From Candidatus Nitrosopumilus sp. (lineage in GTDB: Archaea; Thermoproteota; Nitrososphaeria; Nitrososphaerales; Nitrosopumilaceae): DNA of 5,946 nt. Every line of letters starts with the position of its first letter. Within the stretch, counting starts at the first letter, position 1. The notes under the pieces were generated by a model that searched no databases, was not told the DNA's origin, and was given only the letters and a program-made list of their open reading frames with translations. Below, in pieces: positions 1 through 4,702 of this stretch. The stretch spans positions 1-5,946 of the forward strand of contig JAOUNZ010000066.1 of assembly GCA_029880665.1 (NCBI GenBank), in the 5' to 3' direction. A program made the translations under genes and the position numbers.

Positions 1-225
1 TTTACGTGAAAAAGGTTCAACAGTGTTAATTTCCACATTAGGATTGCTTTGAAGGTTATTCATTGTGTCTGGCGAACGGATGTCTGCAAAAGCCAATGTG
101 TCTGATGTCCATCCGATCAGTGTTCCCTTTGGAGAAAGATTAGGTTTTCCATCAGGTGAGACAGTAGCAATGTAAGATAATTTGTATAGGTTCAAAAAAT
201 CTTTGATCTCTTGTGTTATTAGCAA
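1..225 (-). CDS. Pyridoxamine 5'-phosphate oxidase-like FMN-binding protein, 3' end outside the window
   Basis: The minus strand reads 75 open codons to the left edge, so the C-terminus is missing. The visible protein has an N-terminal helix (about residues 3-14) followed by the strand-turn-strand pattern of the split-barrel flavin reductase/PNPOx superfamily: YIATVSPDGKPNLSPKGT, then LAFADIRSPDTMNNL and NPNVEINTVEPFSRK. This pattern is typical of small FMN-binding general stress or PNPOx-like proteins in archaea. The true PdxH role cannot be claimed, because these short relatives are mostly uncharacterised. The start is chosen as TTG at 225-223, because no ATG or GTG lies between the upstream in-frame TGA (237-235) and the conserved region, and an AT-rich TATA-like element sits about 29 bases upstream. 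Family assignment is confident, substrate unknown, and the start moderately sure. Confidence 0.85.
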   Translation of the reverse strand, partial: MLITQEIKDFLNLYKLSYIATVSPDGKPNLSPKGTLIGWTSDTLAFADIRSPDTMNNLQSNPNVEINTVEPFSRK

Positions 226-250
226 TACGATTATTCAAGATAAATTCGGT

Positions 251-258
251 TTATTTAG
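251..258 (-). promoter_or_regulatory. TATA-like box for the FMN-binding protein gene
   Basis: On the minus strand the sequence CTAAATAAACC is centred about 29 bases upstream of the TTG start at 225. That is the spacing expected for an archaeal TATA box driving a leaderless transcript. It lies just past the stop codon of the small membrane protein gene (268). This is inferred from position and composition only. Confidence 0.4.
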
Positions 259-267
259 TTTCCAAAA

Positions 268-366
268 TCATCGCATAACTTCAGCCATGAACTGAGAAAA
301 GAAGAAAAATGAAATCCCTCCCCCAATAATTGCAACCCATGCGACAATTTGTTTAATTTTAGACAT
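268..366 (-). CDS. Small single-span membrane protein, 32 aa
   Basis: A complete short ORF runs from ATG (366-364) to TGA (270-268). It starts MSKIKQIVAWVAIIGGGISF, continues with a run of four Phe, and ends SQFMAEVMR. A basic N-terminus (K3, K5) is followed by one hydrophobic segment at about residues 6-26 and a short polar tail, which fits a single-span membrane microprotein with its N-terminus inside. I do not recognise a family. It diverges from another small membrane protein beginning at 451 and is followed by the gene at 225. A TATA-like CAATAATG lies about 25 bases upstream (388-395). Reality is supported by the clean hydrophobic design and promoter spacing, but chance cannot be excluded for 33 codons. 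Confidence 0.55.
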   Translation of the reverse strand: MSKIKQIVAWVAIIGGGISFFFFSQFMAEVMR

Positions 367-375
367 ATGAAATGA

Positions 376-388
376 GAGTTTTAAACTC
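376..388. promoter_or_regulatory. 13-bp palindrome, candidate operator between divergent small genes
   Basis: GAGTTT-T-AAACTC is a perfect 6-bp inverted repeat around a single central base. It lies between the likely TATA element (388-395) and the ATG (366) of the minus-strand 32-aa gene. A repressor bound here would be expected to block that promoter. It is too far upstream to overlap the plus-strand TATA box at 421-427. The operator role is an inference from position and symmetry. Confidence 0.35.
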
Positions 389-420
389 ATTATTGAATCT
401 AATCGAATTTTCGTAGACAT

Positions 421-428
421 CTATAACT
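421..428 (+). promoter_or_regulatory. TATA-like box for the 48-aa membrane protein
   Basis: CTATAACT is centred about 26-27 bases before the GTG at 451. This is close to ideal spacing for an archaeal leaderless transcript, and it supports the GTG as the true start. Confidence 0.45.
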
Positions 429-450
429 AGACAAACATAGTATAGTTATT

Positions 451-597
451 GTGCCAAACGTCAGAGATATAGGTAAATTTTTTTTATTCATAGTTGGGGG
501 TTTGGTGGCCATAGTAGTAGGGTCATTTATGATCCGAGGAACCATGCACATGTGGGATAAACCTGAAAACAAAAAACCAGACAAAGAAAATGACTAA
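451..597 (+). CDS. Small single-span membrane protein with charged C-terminal tail, 48 aa
   Basis: A complete ORF runs from GTG (451-453) to TAA (595-597). The N-terminus MPNVRDIGK is followed by one strongly hydrophobic, glycine-containing segment at about residues 10-28 (FFLFIVGGLVAIVVGSFMI). A hydrophilic tail rich in Lys, Asp, Glu and Asn (about residues 35-48) follows. A Met/His cluster, MIRGTMHMW, sits at the membrane exit (residues 27-35). It could be a metal-contacting patch, but that is speculation. The TATA-like box at 421 supports the GTG start. The next gene begins 27 bases downstream in the same reading frame, so the two may be co-transcribed. I do not recognise a family. The hydrophobic core followed by a charged tail argues for a real gene. 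Confidence 0.7.
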   Translation: MPNVRDIGKFFLFIVGGLVAIVVGSFMIRGTMHMWDKPENKKPDKEND

Positions 598-624
598 AAG
601 CAAGTCCAGGTAAAAAAGATCTGG

Positions 625-927
625 ATGTTACAAGACTCTACAATTCGAAGATCACTTGATGAATACATCAAAAGAAGAATCCAAGACATTCCTACTGAAA
701 TTAAGCAAACATTTCCAAACATTAAAAAAATTTGGAAGTGTGAGGATGAAGTAGATTTTCTTTATGGGTATTATGTTGGAAAGATTGAGGAAGGATCATT
801 ACATTATTTGCTTAAAGCGACACGAGCATCAGCTGGCAGTTACGTCGACACATTTGAAATAAGAGGGATCATTGAGACTCATAAAAAAGAATTGCAAGAA
901 ACCATTAGATCCGCAATCCATCAGTGA
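625..927 (+). CDS. Conserved-looking hypothetical protein, 100 aa, probably soluble
   Basis: ATG at 625 is the only usual start in this frame after the stop codon of the preceding gene at 597. The protein has an amphipathic charged N-terminal helix region (about residues 5-30), a central block around IWKCEDEVDFLYGYYVGKIE (about residues 37-56), a segment LHYLLKATRASAGSYVDTFE (about 59-78), and a C-terminal Lys/Glu-rich helix. There is no signal peptide or membrane segment, and a single Cys (about residue 39) gives no metal motif. It has the composition of an ordinary archaeal cytosolic protein, and I recall similar hypotheticals in Thaumarchaeota, but I cannot name a function. A weak AGGT lies about 13 bases before the ATG. 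It may be co-transcribed with the 48-aa gene 27 bases upstream, and a 57-aa Cys-rich gene follows 31 bases downstream. Confidence 0.8.
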   Translation: MLQDSTIRRSLDEYIKRRIQDIPTEIKQTFPNIKKIWKCEDEVDFLYGYYVGKIEEGSLHYLLKATRASAGSYVDTFEIRGIIETHKKELQETIRSAIHQ

Positions 928-929
928 AG

Positions 930-937
930 TAGAAATA
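930..937 (+). promoter_or_regulatory. Weak TATA-like element for the 57-aa zinc-binding-like gene
   Basis: TAGAAATA lies about 26 bases before the ATG at 959, just after the stop codon of the upstream gene. The spacing suits a leaderless start. The match is weak, so this mainly serves to support the ATG at 959 over an upstream overlapping start. Confidence 0.3.
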
Positions 938-958
938 GAACATAGTTGTAGTCAGAAT

Positions 959-1132
959 ATGGTAGGCCCAAAAGATGGTGGATTTGGATTTGATCAATCT
1001 AAAAAATACACAAGTGTAGAGAATATCGATGAGATTTGTGTTCAATGCCAAGCAGGCCAACATAAAAAATGTCTAAAGAAAGCAAAACAGCAAGAAGTTT
1101 GTGAATGTGAGCACTGCATGATTTATGGTTAA
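959..1132 (+). CDS. Small Cys/His-rich, putatively zinc-binding protein, 57 aa
   Basis: The frame is open from further upstream (872), but that extension overlaps the previous gene by more than 50 bases. I therefore choose ATG at 959, giving the protein start MVGPKDGGFGFDQSKKY. Metal-ligand candidates are C27-x2-C30-x4-H35-x2-C38 in the middle and C48-x-C50-x-H52-C53 near the C-terminus. That is enough for one or two zinc sites. The first cluster resembles but does not match a CCHC zinc knuckle, whose last spacing is four. The rest is rich in Lys and Gln, with no membrane segment. Proteins of this look occur in ammonia-oxidising archaea as uncharacterised small genes, from recall. A zinc or nucleic-acid-binding role is inference. 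A second Cys-rich ORF follows directly. Confidence 0.8.
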   Translation: MVGPKDGGFGFDQSKKYTSVENIDEICVQCQAGQHKKCLKKAKQQEVCECEHCMIYG

Positions 1133-1167
1133 ATTACAAATATGTCACCTACAATCAAAATAACAAA

Positions 1168-1278
1168 TTGAAATGTAATGATAAAGAGATAGGCTGTTAT
1201 CATGATCATTCCATTCGCTTGGATGGAAAAGGAAAATGCATAGTAATTGGATGTAAATGTAAAGAATTTAAAAATTAA
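1168..1278 (+). CDS. Small Cys-rich protein, 36 aa or longer, start uncertain
   Basis: An open frame ends at TAA 1276-1278 and carries a dense set of possible metal ligands. From the TTG at 1168 these are C3, C10, H12, H14, C24, C29 and C31, in a context such as IGCYHDHSIRLDGKGKCIVI and then GCKCKEF. The frame is open back to 1111 (after TGA at 1108-1110), and codons before the TTG read YKYVTYNQNNK, which also looks coding. No ATG or GTG exists in that stretch. Possible starts are TTG 1168, which has an AT-rich element about 27 bases upstream, or CTG 1114, which overlaps the 57-aa gene. The ATG at 1125 lies in another frame and would need a +1 shift. The stop overlaps the stop of the convergent gene at 1275. 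The ligand density argues for a real gene. Confidence 0.5.
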   Translation: MKCNDKEIGCYHDHSIRLDGKGKCIVIGCKCKEFKN

Positions 1279-1607
1279 AGCGCAGATGACTTATTTTCAA
1301 GATCTTGAATTTCTTTTTGATGTGAATCAGATACATTCTGTGCAAATTCCTTATATGCAGAAATGATACTAGTTAGTGCATCTTTGTAATCCGAATGACC
1401 TTTCTTGATTACATCACATGATTCAAGTATTGTGATGTGTCCCGTTACAGTTGCCATGGCCCCTTTTTTGTTGAATCTGACAATGCCTCCAAATGCCTCA
1501 ATTAACATGAATGCAGATTCTGCCTTGCACTTGTAGGTAACTCTTCCAGTTTCAGTGTTGAACAGTTGTGTGATTCCTCCAGGTTTTCTAGTTACTGTAA
1601 CTGTCAT
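1275..1607 (-). CDS. Hypothetical protein, 110 aa, probably soluble
   Basis: The gene runs from ATG (1607-1605) to TAA (1277-1275). The first 60 residues are rich in beta-branched and Gly residues (TVTVTRKPGGITQLFNTETG, then GRVTYKCKAESAFMLIEAFGG and AMATVTGHITILESCD), which suggests a compact beta-rich or alpha/beta domain. Residues about 75-110 form a likely amphipathic helix ending in a Lys/Glu-rich tail. Two Cys are present (about 27 and 64), with no CxxC motif. There is no signal peptide or membrane span. I do not recognise the family. It lies 51 bases downstream of the ferritin gene on the same strand, but a poly-T tract and its own TATA-like box lie in the gap, so it is probably transcribed separately. 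Confidence 0.75.
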   Translation of the reverse strand: MTVTVTRKPGGITQLFNTETGRVTYKCKAESAFMLIEAFGGIVRFNKKGAMATVTGHITILESCDVIKKGHSDYKDALTSIISAYKEFAQNVSDSHQKEIQDLENKSSAL

Positions 1608-1630
1608 GAAATGATTGGAATTGATGAAGT

Positions 1631-1640
1631 ATTAATTATT
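1631..1640 (-). promoter_or_regulatory. TATA-like box for the 110-aa gene
   Basis: AATAATTAAT on the minus strand is centred about 28 bases before the ATG at 1607. That is correct spacing for an archaeal leaderless promoter. It lies just past the likely ferritin terminator. Confidence 0.45.
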
Positions 1641-1644
1641 TTAG

Positions 1645-1652
1645 AAAAAAAA
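1645..1652 (-). terminator. Poly-T terminator downstream of ferritin
   Basis: Eight consecutive T residues on the minus strand begin 6 bases after the ferritin TAG stop (1661-1659). Archaeal RNA polymerase terminates at such U-runs without needing a hairpin. It separates ferritin from the 110-aa gene, which has its own promoter. Confidence 0.5.
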
Positions 1653-1658
1653 GATATT

Positions 1659-2174
1659 CTAAGCAGGAGTGTCAGCAGGAACTGTGGCATCAGCTGCAAG
1701 AATTTTATCAATTTCATTTATTGCAAGTTTGTCTCTTCCAATAAGATCGAACTTTTGTATCAAAGTTTCAAACTTTGCTTCTTCCTGTACTTGCTCATTG
1801 ACGAACCACTCTAGAAATGCATATGTGGAATAATCTTTTTCTTTTTGTGCAATTTCAACCATTTTGTGGATTGCGTTAGTTACCGTCTGTTCACTGCTTA
1901 GGGCAGTCTTCAAAACCGATTCCAAAGATTTGTAATTGCTTGCAGGAATCTTTGTTGCAGGAATCGTTGCTGGTACACCTAGGTTATTCAAATAATGAAC
2001 GATCTTTAGCATATGAGTCCTCTCTTCATCGGACTGGGCATAAAAGAAACTAGCACCCCCTTCATACCCTGTGACCTCACACCAAGACGCCATTGCCAAA
2101 TAACTATTAGATGCATTTGACTCTAGGGCAATCTGATTGTTTAGTGCACTTTGCATGTTTTTAGAAATTTTCAT
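1659..2174 (-). CDS. ftnA: Non-heme ferritin (FtnA-type) with intact ferroxidase centre
   Basis: This 171-aa protein should oxidise Fe(II) and store it as a ferric mineral inside a 24-subunit cytosolic shell. The ligands of the di-iron centre line up with E. coli FtnA, offset by one: E18, E51, H54, E95, Q128 and E131, with the nearby tyrosine Y25. E50, E127 and E132 are available for a third iron site. The four-helix bundle is recognisable from NQIALESNASNSYLAMASWC, the EERTHM motif and LEWFVNEQVQEEAKF. The length is normal. The tail after about residue 155 is Ala/Pro-rich (ADATVPADTPA) and probably flexible. There is no heme-binding Met of the bacterioferritin type that I can identify. The gene has a strong TATA-like box and a direct repeat upstream, suggesting regulation, and a poly-T tract downstream. 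The symbol is by analogy. Confidence 0.96.
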   Translation of the reverse strand: MKISKNMQSALNNQIALESNASNSYLAMASWCEVTGYEGGASFFYAQSDEERTHMLKIVHYLNNLGVPATIPATKIPASNYKSLESVLKTALSSEQTVTNAIHKMVEIAQKEKDYSTYAFLEWFVNEQVQEEAKFETLIQKFDLIGRDKLAINEIDKILAADATVPADTPA

Positions 2175-2184
2175 GACCTTGACG

Positions 2185-2216
2185 TAACTTACTTTTTTCC
2201 ATTAAAATAACTTACT
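2185..2216 (-). promoter_or_regulatory. Ferritin promoter: TATA-like box flanked by a perfect 9-bp direct repeat
   Basis: The minus-strand TATA-like sequence ATTTTAAT (2208-2201) lies about 30 bases before the ferritin ATG at 2174. The nonamer AGTAAGTTA occurs exactly twice on that strand, at 2216-2208 and 2193-2185, with starts 23 bases apart, so the copies bracket the TATA box. One copy touches the upstream side, where the transcription factor B site would be, and the other lies near the expected transcription start. This arrangement suggests a regulator that controls access to the promoter. Its identity, for example a DtxR-like iron regulator, cannot be read from the sequence. Confidence 0.5.
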
Positions 2217-2311
2217 AAAATCTCAGATTGTGAGTTTTGAGGTAAACCACAACCAGAAAAACTTGCTCTGTCACGAATTTCAGAATATGCCTGATACGAT
2301 ATTGAACTGAG

Positions 2312-3604
2312 TCATGAAAAAATTTTTATAATTAAAAAGAATATGGCAAACCCACTTAGAAAGATAATTCCTGCATAACTTAAAATTTTTAACAAAATTG
2401 ATGGCTGATGCTTTTTATCAAGAAACTTGCCCGTTACAAGTTTAAAATTAAAAATAGCAATTATAGGGGCAATTACAAATGATAAGGCAGTTGCGAAGTC
2501 AACCAATTCTTTGAGATTATTTTCAAATTGAGATATTATCAAAAAAGAGCCAGACGCAATCATGATTAAGAAAATAGTGTAAAATGTACGAAATTTTGTG
2601 CGTATCTTATCTTCTCTCTTGGTAAAAATTAATTCAATGGTTCGCTGTAAGGTCCTGGAATACCCATCAAATACCGCAATGATTGTTCCAAACATCACAG
2701 AAAATGCCGAAGACGCAATTATGATGTAACTCCAATCTCCAATCGTCTTAGTATATAGCGTTACTACTTTTTGTGCAAAATCCGAATTATTGTTTGGCAA
2801 TTCCTCACCTGAACCATAGAAGATCAAAGTTCCAAGTATGACAAACATTACTGCAAGAACACTTGTTATCAAATACCCCAATCTAAATTCAAAAAGAGTT
2901 TCTTTTAGATGTGGCTTGTAGTTTGTTTGTTTCATTCGCTCCAATGTCCACAGACTATTCCAACTTGAAAGATCAACTGCCGTAGGCATCCATCCCATCA
3001 AGGCAAGCAGAAAAAATATTCCAGAAATATCTGTTAGTTGTTTTGGTTCGAATCCTGATATGTGATCTATTGGGCCGTTATGTATGGCAAATAGAAAAGC
3101 CGCAACTGTGGAAAACAATAAAACAATTGCAATCACTTTGATCAAACTATCAAGAATATTGTATTTTCCAATTACCAGTATTCCAACACATACTACAAAC
3201 AAAATCACTATAGTCCACTCTTCAAGAAAACCAATGCCAAAGAGATTCTCAAAAAACCCTGCAGTGACAAATCCTACCGCCCCCGTGACAAAAAACATTG
3301 AAAGAATAGTTAACAGAAAATACAGCCACAGTGCAGGCTTGCCAAGTTGTTTGTAACCGTCAATGATGCTTGTTTGTGTAGAGTTTGCATAACGAGAACC
3401 ATATTCAAAGAAAGGATATTTCAACAAATTTACCAAGATTACAAATCCTACCATCATTAAACCAAAATCCGCGCCAGCTCTAGTTGACTGTACCAAATGA
3501 GAGACACCAATTGCAGTACACGCAAATAAAATTCCTGGACCTACAGTCTTTGAAAATGCAGATAATTTTTCGTTAATCATGCTCAAAAAATGTGCAAAAT
3601 TCAT
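2312..3604 (-). CDS. NRAMP-family (SLC11-like) transporter, variant lacking the canonical metal-binding Asp/Asn
   Basis: A 430-aa integral membrane protein with about eleven hydrophobic segments. Family features are the first-helix region VGPGILFACTAIGVSHLVQ, the following STRAGADFG, and the sixth-helix region LMGWMPTAVDLSSW (residues 202-215). In well-studied NRAMP manganese/iron transporters the first helix carries DPGN, whose Asp and Asn bind the metal, and the sixth carries a Met followed by Pro-His. Here the DPGN position reads GPGI (residues 22-25), and MPH reads MPT (206-208). The Met is kept, but Asp, Asn and His are not. The fold assignment is secure, while the substrate is open; divalent metal is only the family default. 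ATG 3604 gives the longest product. A TATA-like box at 3606-3612 fits better with leaderless initiation at Met9 (3580), giving 422 aa. Ferritin lies downstream, with separate promoters. Confidence 0.88.
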   Translation of the reverse strand: MNFAHFLSMINEKLSAFSKTVGPGILFACTAIGVSHLVQSTRAGADFGLMMVGFVILVNLLKYPFFEYGSRYANSTQTSIIDGYKQLGKPALWLYFLLTILSMFFVTGAVGFVTAGFFENLFGIGFLEEWTIVILFVVCVGILVIGKYNILDSLIKVIAIVLLFSTVAAFLFAIHNGPIDHISGFEPKQLTDISGIFFLLALMGWMPTAVDLSSWNSLWTLERMKQTNYKPHLKETLFEFRLGYLITSVLAVMFVILGTLIFYGSGEELPNNNSDFAQKVVTLYTKTIGDWSYIIIASSAFSVMFGTIIAVFDGYSRTLQRTIELIFTKREDKIRTKFRTFYTIFLIMIASGSFLIISQFENNLKELVDFATALSFVIAPIIAIFNFKLVTGKFLDKKHQPSILLKILSYAGIIFLSGFAIFFLIIKIFS

Positions 3605-3605
3605 G

Positions 3606-3612
3606 CATATAA
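3606..3612 (-). promoter_or_regulatory. TATA-like box for the NRAMP-like transporter
   Basis: The minus strand reads AGGTTATATGC, with TTATATG centred about 29 bases before an in-frame ATG at 3580 but only about 5 before the ATG at 3604. If this box is used, translation must begin at 3580. It is one of the better TATA matches in the window. Confidence 0.45.
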
Positions 3613-3702
3613 CCTAAAATTTTTCAAATTGATGAAAACATTATGCACATGCAATACATAATTCTTAAAAAATAAGTTAAGATGATGCAACCAATTAGAA
3701 AA

Positions 3703-4074
3703 TCATATGGTTTCAACAGTCCAACTATCATTTACCCAAAGACCGACAACTGGAATTTCAGAATTCCATTCTTTGATCATCTCAACACCTTTTCTGATAT
3801 GAGATTTGTGCTCATCACTAGATACAGGATTTCCTGCACAATCATAATGTCCTGAAACAAAAATTATGCTAGATTTGTGAGCATTAATCGAAATTTCAGT
3901 TTTTGTTTTTATGGATTCAAAAACAGAATCTTCTAAGATTTTCTTGTCCACTCCCGGCTCAGTAATGGTGTCCACAAAATTCACATCATAGTTTTGTTTA
4001 ATCCATTCAATAATTGGAACCTGTATTCGTCCATCCATGCAGGTAATAGATGTAGCAAATTTTCCGTCTGCCAT
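3703..4074 (-). CDS. Short beta-carbonic-anhydrase-like protein
   Basis: This 123-aa protein keeps the beta-carbonic anhydrase zinc site: C12-x-D14-x-R16 in SITCMDGRIQVP, and H76-x2-C79 in FVSGHYDCAGNP. Cys12, His76 and Cys79 would bind zinc, and Asp14-Arg16 would form the usual catalytic dyad. At about 120 residues it is far shorter than classical beta enzymes (roughly 200 or more). It resembles the compact putative carbonic anhydrase group (Pro_CA_2 in Pfam, from recall), whose activity is not established to my knowledge. Interconversion of CO2 and bicarbonate in the cytosol would suit an autotrophic carbon fixer that uses bicarbonate, but that is inference. ATG 4074 has a TATA-like element about 27 bases upstream, overlapping the end of the tag gene, so it is probably transcribed alone. 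The TGA stop is at 3705-3703. Confidence 0.82.
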   Translation of the reverse strand: MADGKFATSITCMDGRIQVPIIEWIKQNYDVNFVDTITEPGVDKKILEDSVFESIKTKTEISINAHKSSIIFVSGHYDCAGNPVSSDEHKSHIRKGVEMIKEWNSEIPVVGLWVNDSWTVETI

Positions 4075-4096
4075 GAGATATTGTTGTCATTGTGGG

Positions 4097-4105
4097 TTAA
4101 ATTAT
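4097..4105 (-). promoter_or_regulatory. TATA-like box for the carbonic-anhydrase-like gene
   Basis: AAATAATTT on the minus strand is centred about 27 bases before the ATG at 4074. It overlaps the last codon and stop of tag (4104-4102), so the promoter is partly inside the upstream gene. Confidence 0.45.
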
Positions 4106-4656
4106 TTTTGGTACATAAAACAGTCAACGATATGATCATTTACCATTCCCACTGCCTGCATTAACGCATAACAAATGGTAGGGCCAACAAAATTAAAACC
4201 ATGTTTTTTTAGATCCTTACTTAGGTTCTGTGAAATTTCATTGGATGCAGGAATGTCTGAAAGTTTTTTGTATTTATTTTTGATTGGTTTGTGATTTACA
4301 AAGCCCCACAGATATTTATCAAACGAACCATACTCTTCTTGAATCTTGAGAACCTGTCTTGCGTTATTAATCACAGAATTAATTTTGAGTCTATTTCGAA
4401 TAATTGATTCGTTCTTGAGCAGTCTCTCCACATGTGTTTTGTTGTATTTTGAAACTCTAAGTATGTCAAAATTAGAAAATGCTTCTTTATACCCGTCTCT
4501 TCGCTTAAGAACAGTAGTCCAAGATAGACCGGCTTGGGCTCCTTCTAGAATTAGAAATTCAAAGAGTTTTGCGTCGTCATGTTGAGGTCGGCCCCATTCT
4601 CTGTCATGATATGTTGTATTGGGCTCATCTTTTGCCCATTCACATCTGTTTTTCAT
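4102..4656 (-). CDS. tag: DNA-3-methyladenine glycosylase I
   Basis: This 184-aa enzyme removes 3-methyladenine from alkylated DNA, the first step of base-excision repair. It belongs to the helix-hairpin-helix superfamily. The N-terminus RCEWAKDEPNTTYHDREWG is the Tag signature. The four zinc ligands known from E. coli Tag are present as C5, H17, H175 and C179, the last two in NDHIVDC. The pocket residues Y16, E38 and W46 are kept, the last two within LEGAQAGLSW. The conserved region HGFNFVGPTICYALMQAVG lies near the C-terminus. Length matches the family and nothing is missing. ATG 4656 immediately precedes the conserved Arg-Cys start, and a TATA-like box lies about 25 bases upstream in the 46-bp gap shared with the divergent membrane protein gene. 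Confidence 0.97.
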   Translation of the reverse strand: MKNRCEWAKDEPNTTYHDREWGRPQHDDAKLFEFLILEGAQAGLSWTTVLKRRDGYKEAFSNFDILRVSKYNKTHVERLLKNESIIRNRLKINSVINNARQVLKIQEEYGSFDKYLWGFVNHKPIKNKYKKLSDIPASNEISQNLSKDLKKHGFNFVGPTICYALMQAVGMVNDHIVDCFMYQK

Positions 4657-4675
4657 TATTGGCCTTAGTTAACAC

Positions 4676-4684
4676 AAAATATTA
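4676..4684. promoter_or_regulatory. Bidirectional TATA-like element between tag and the divergent membrane protein gene
   Basis: AAAATATTA contains the symmetric hexamer AATATT centred at 4680-4681. It is about 25 bases before the tag ATG on the minus strand and about 23 bases before an ATG at 4703 on the plus strand. One near-palindromic box could serve both directions, since there is no room for two well-separated promoters. The assignment rests on spacing and composition only. Confidence 0.45.
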
Positions 4685-4702
4685 GTACTTTCAAAAACAT
4701 CC

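Noticed and set aside
399..584. Minus-strand 61-codon ORF
   Set aside because: It is antisense to the 48-aa membrane protein, which has a better promoter and a clear hydrophobic-plus-charged design. The minus translation has no recognisable structure.
872..958. Upstream extension of the 57-aa Cys-rich protein to ATG 872
   Set aside because: It overlaps the 100-aa gene by over 50 bases and the added residues look non-native. ATG 959 has suitable promoter spacing and the conserved-looking start MVGPKDGG.
1566..1814. Plus-strand ORF opposite ferritin and the 110-aa gene
   Set aside because: It lies antisense across the ferritin C-terminus, which is certain, and the translation is Cys/Phe/Ser-rich low-information sequence.
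2189..2311. In-frame open stretch of 40 codons after the NRAMP-like stop (readthrough extension or small gene)
   Set aside because: It looks somewhat protein-like (RDRASFSGCGLPQ) but has no ATG, GTG or TTG start and covers the ferritin promoter. The transporter already has normal length, ending in its last membrane span. Probably chance.
3084..3356. Plus-strand ORF inside the transporter gene
   Set aside because: It is antisense to conserved membrane segments of the NRAMP-like protein, with Lys/Thr/Asn-rich content typical of a shadow frame.
3644..3653. TGCA-CA-TGCA inverted repeat upstream of the transporter gene
   Set aside because: The arms are only 4 bp and TGCA is itself palindromic, so the symmetry is cheap. 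No second copy or clear relation to a promoter element was found.
4346..4585. Plus-strand ORF inside tag
   Set aside because: It is antisense to a gene with all zinc ligands and catalytic residues intact.
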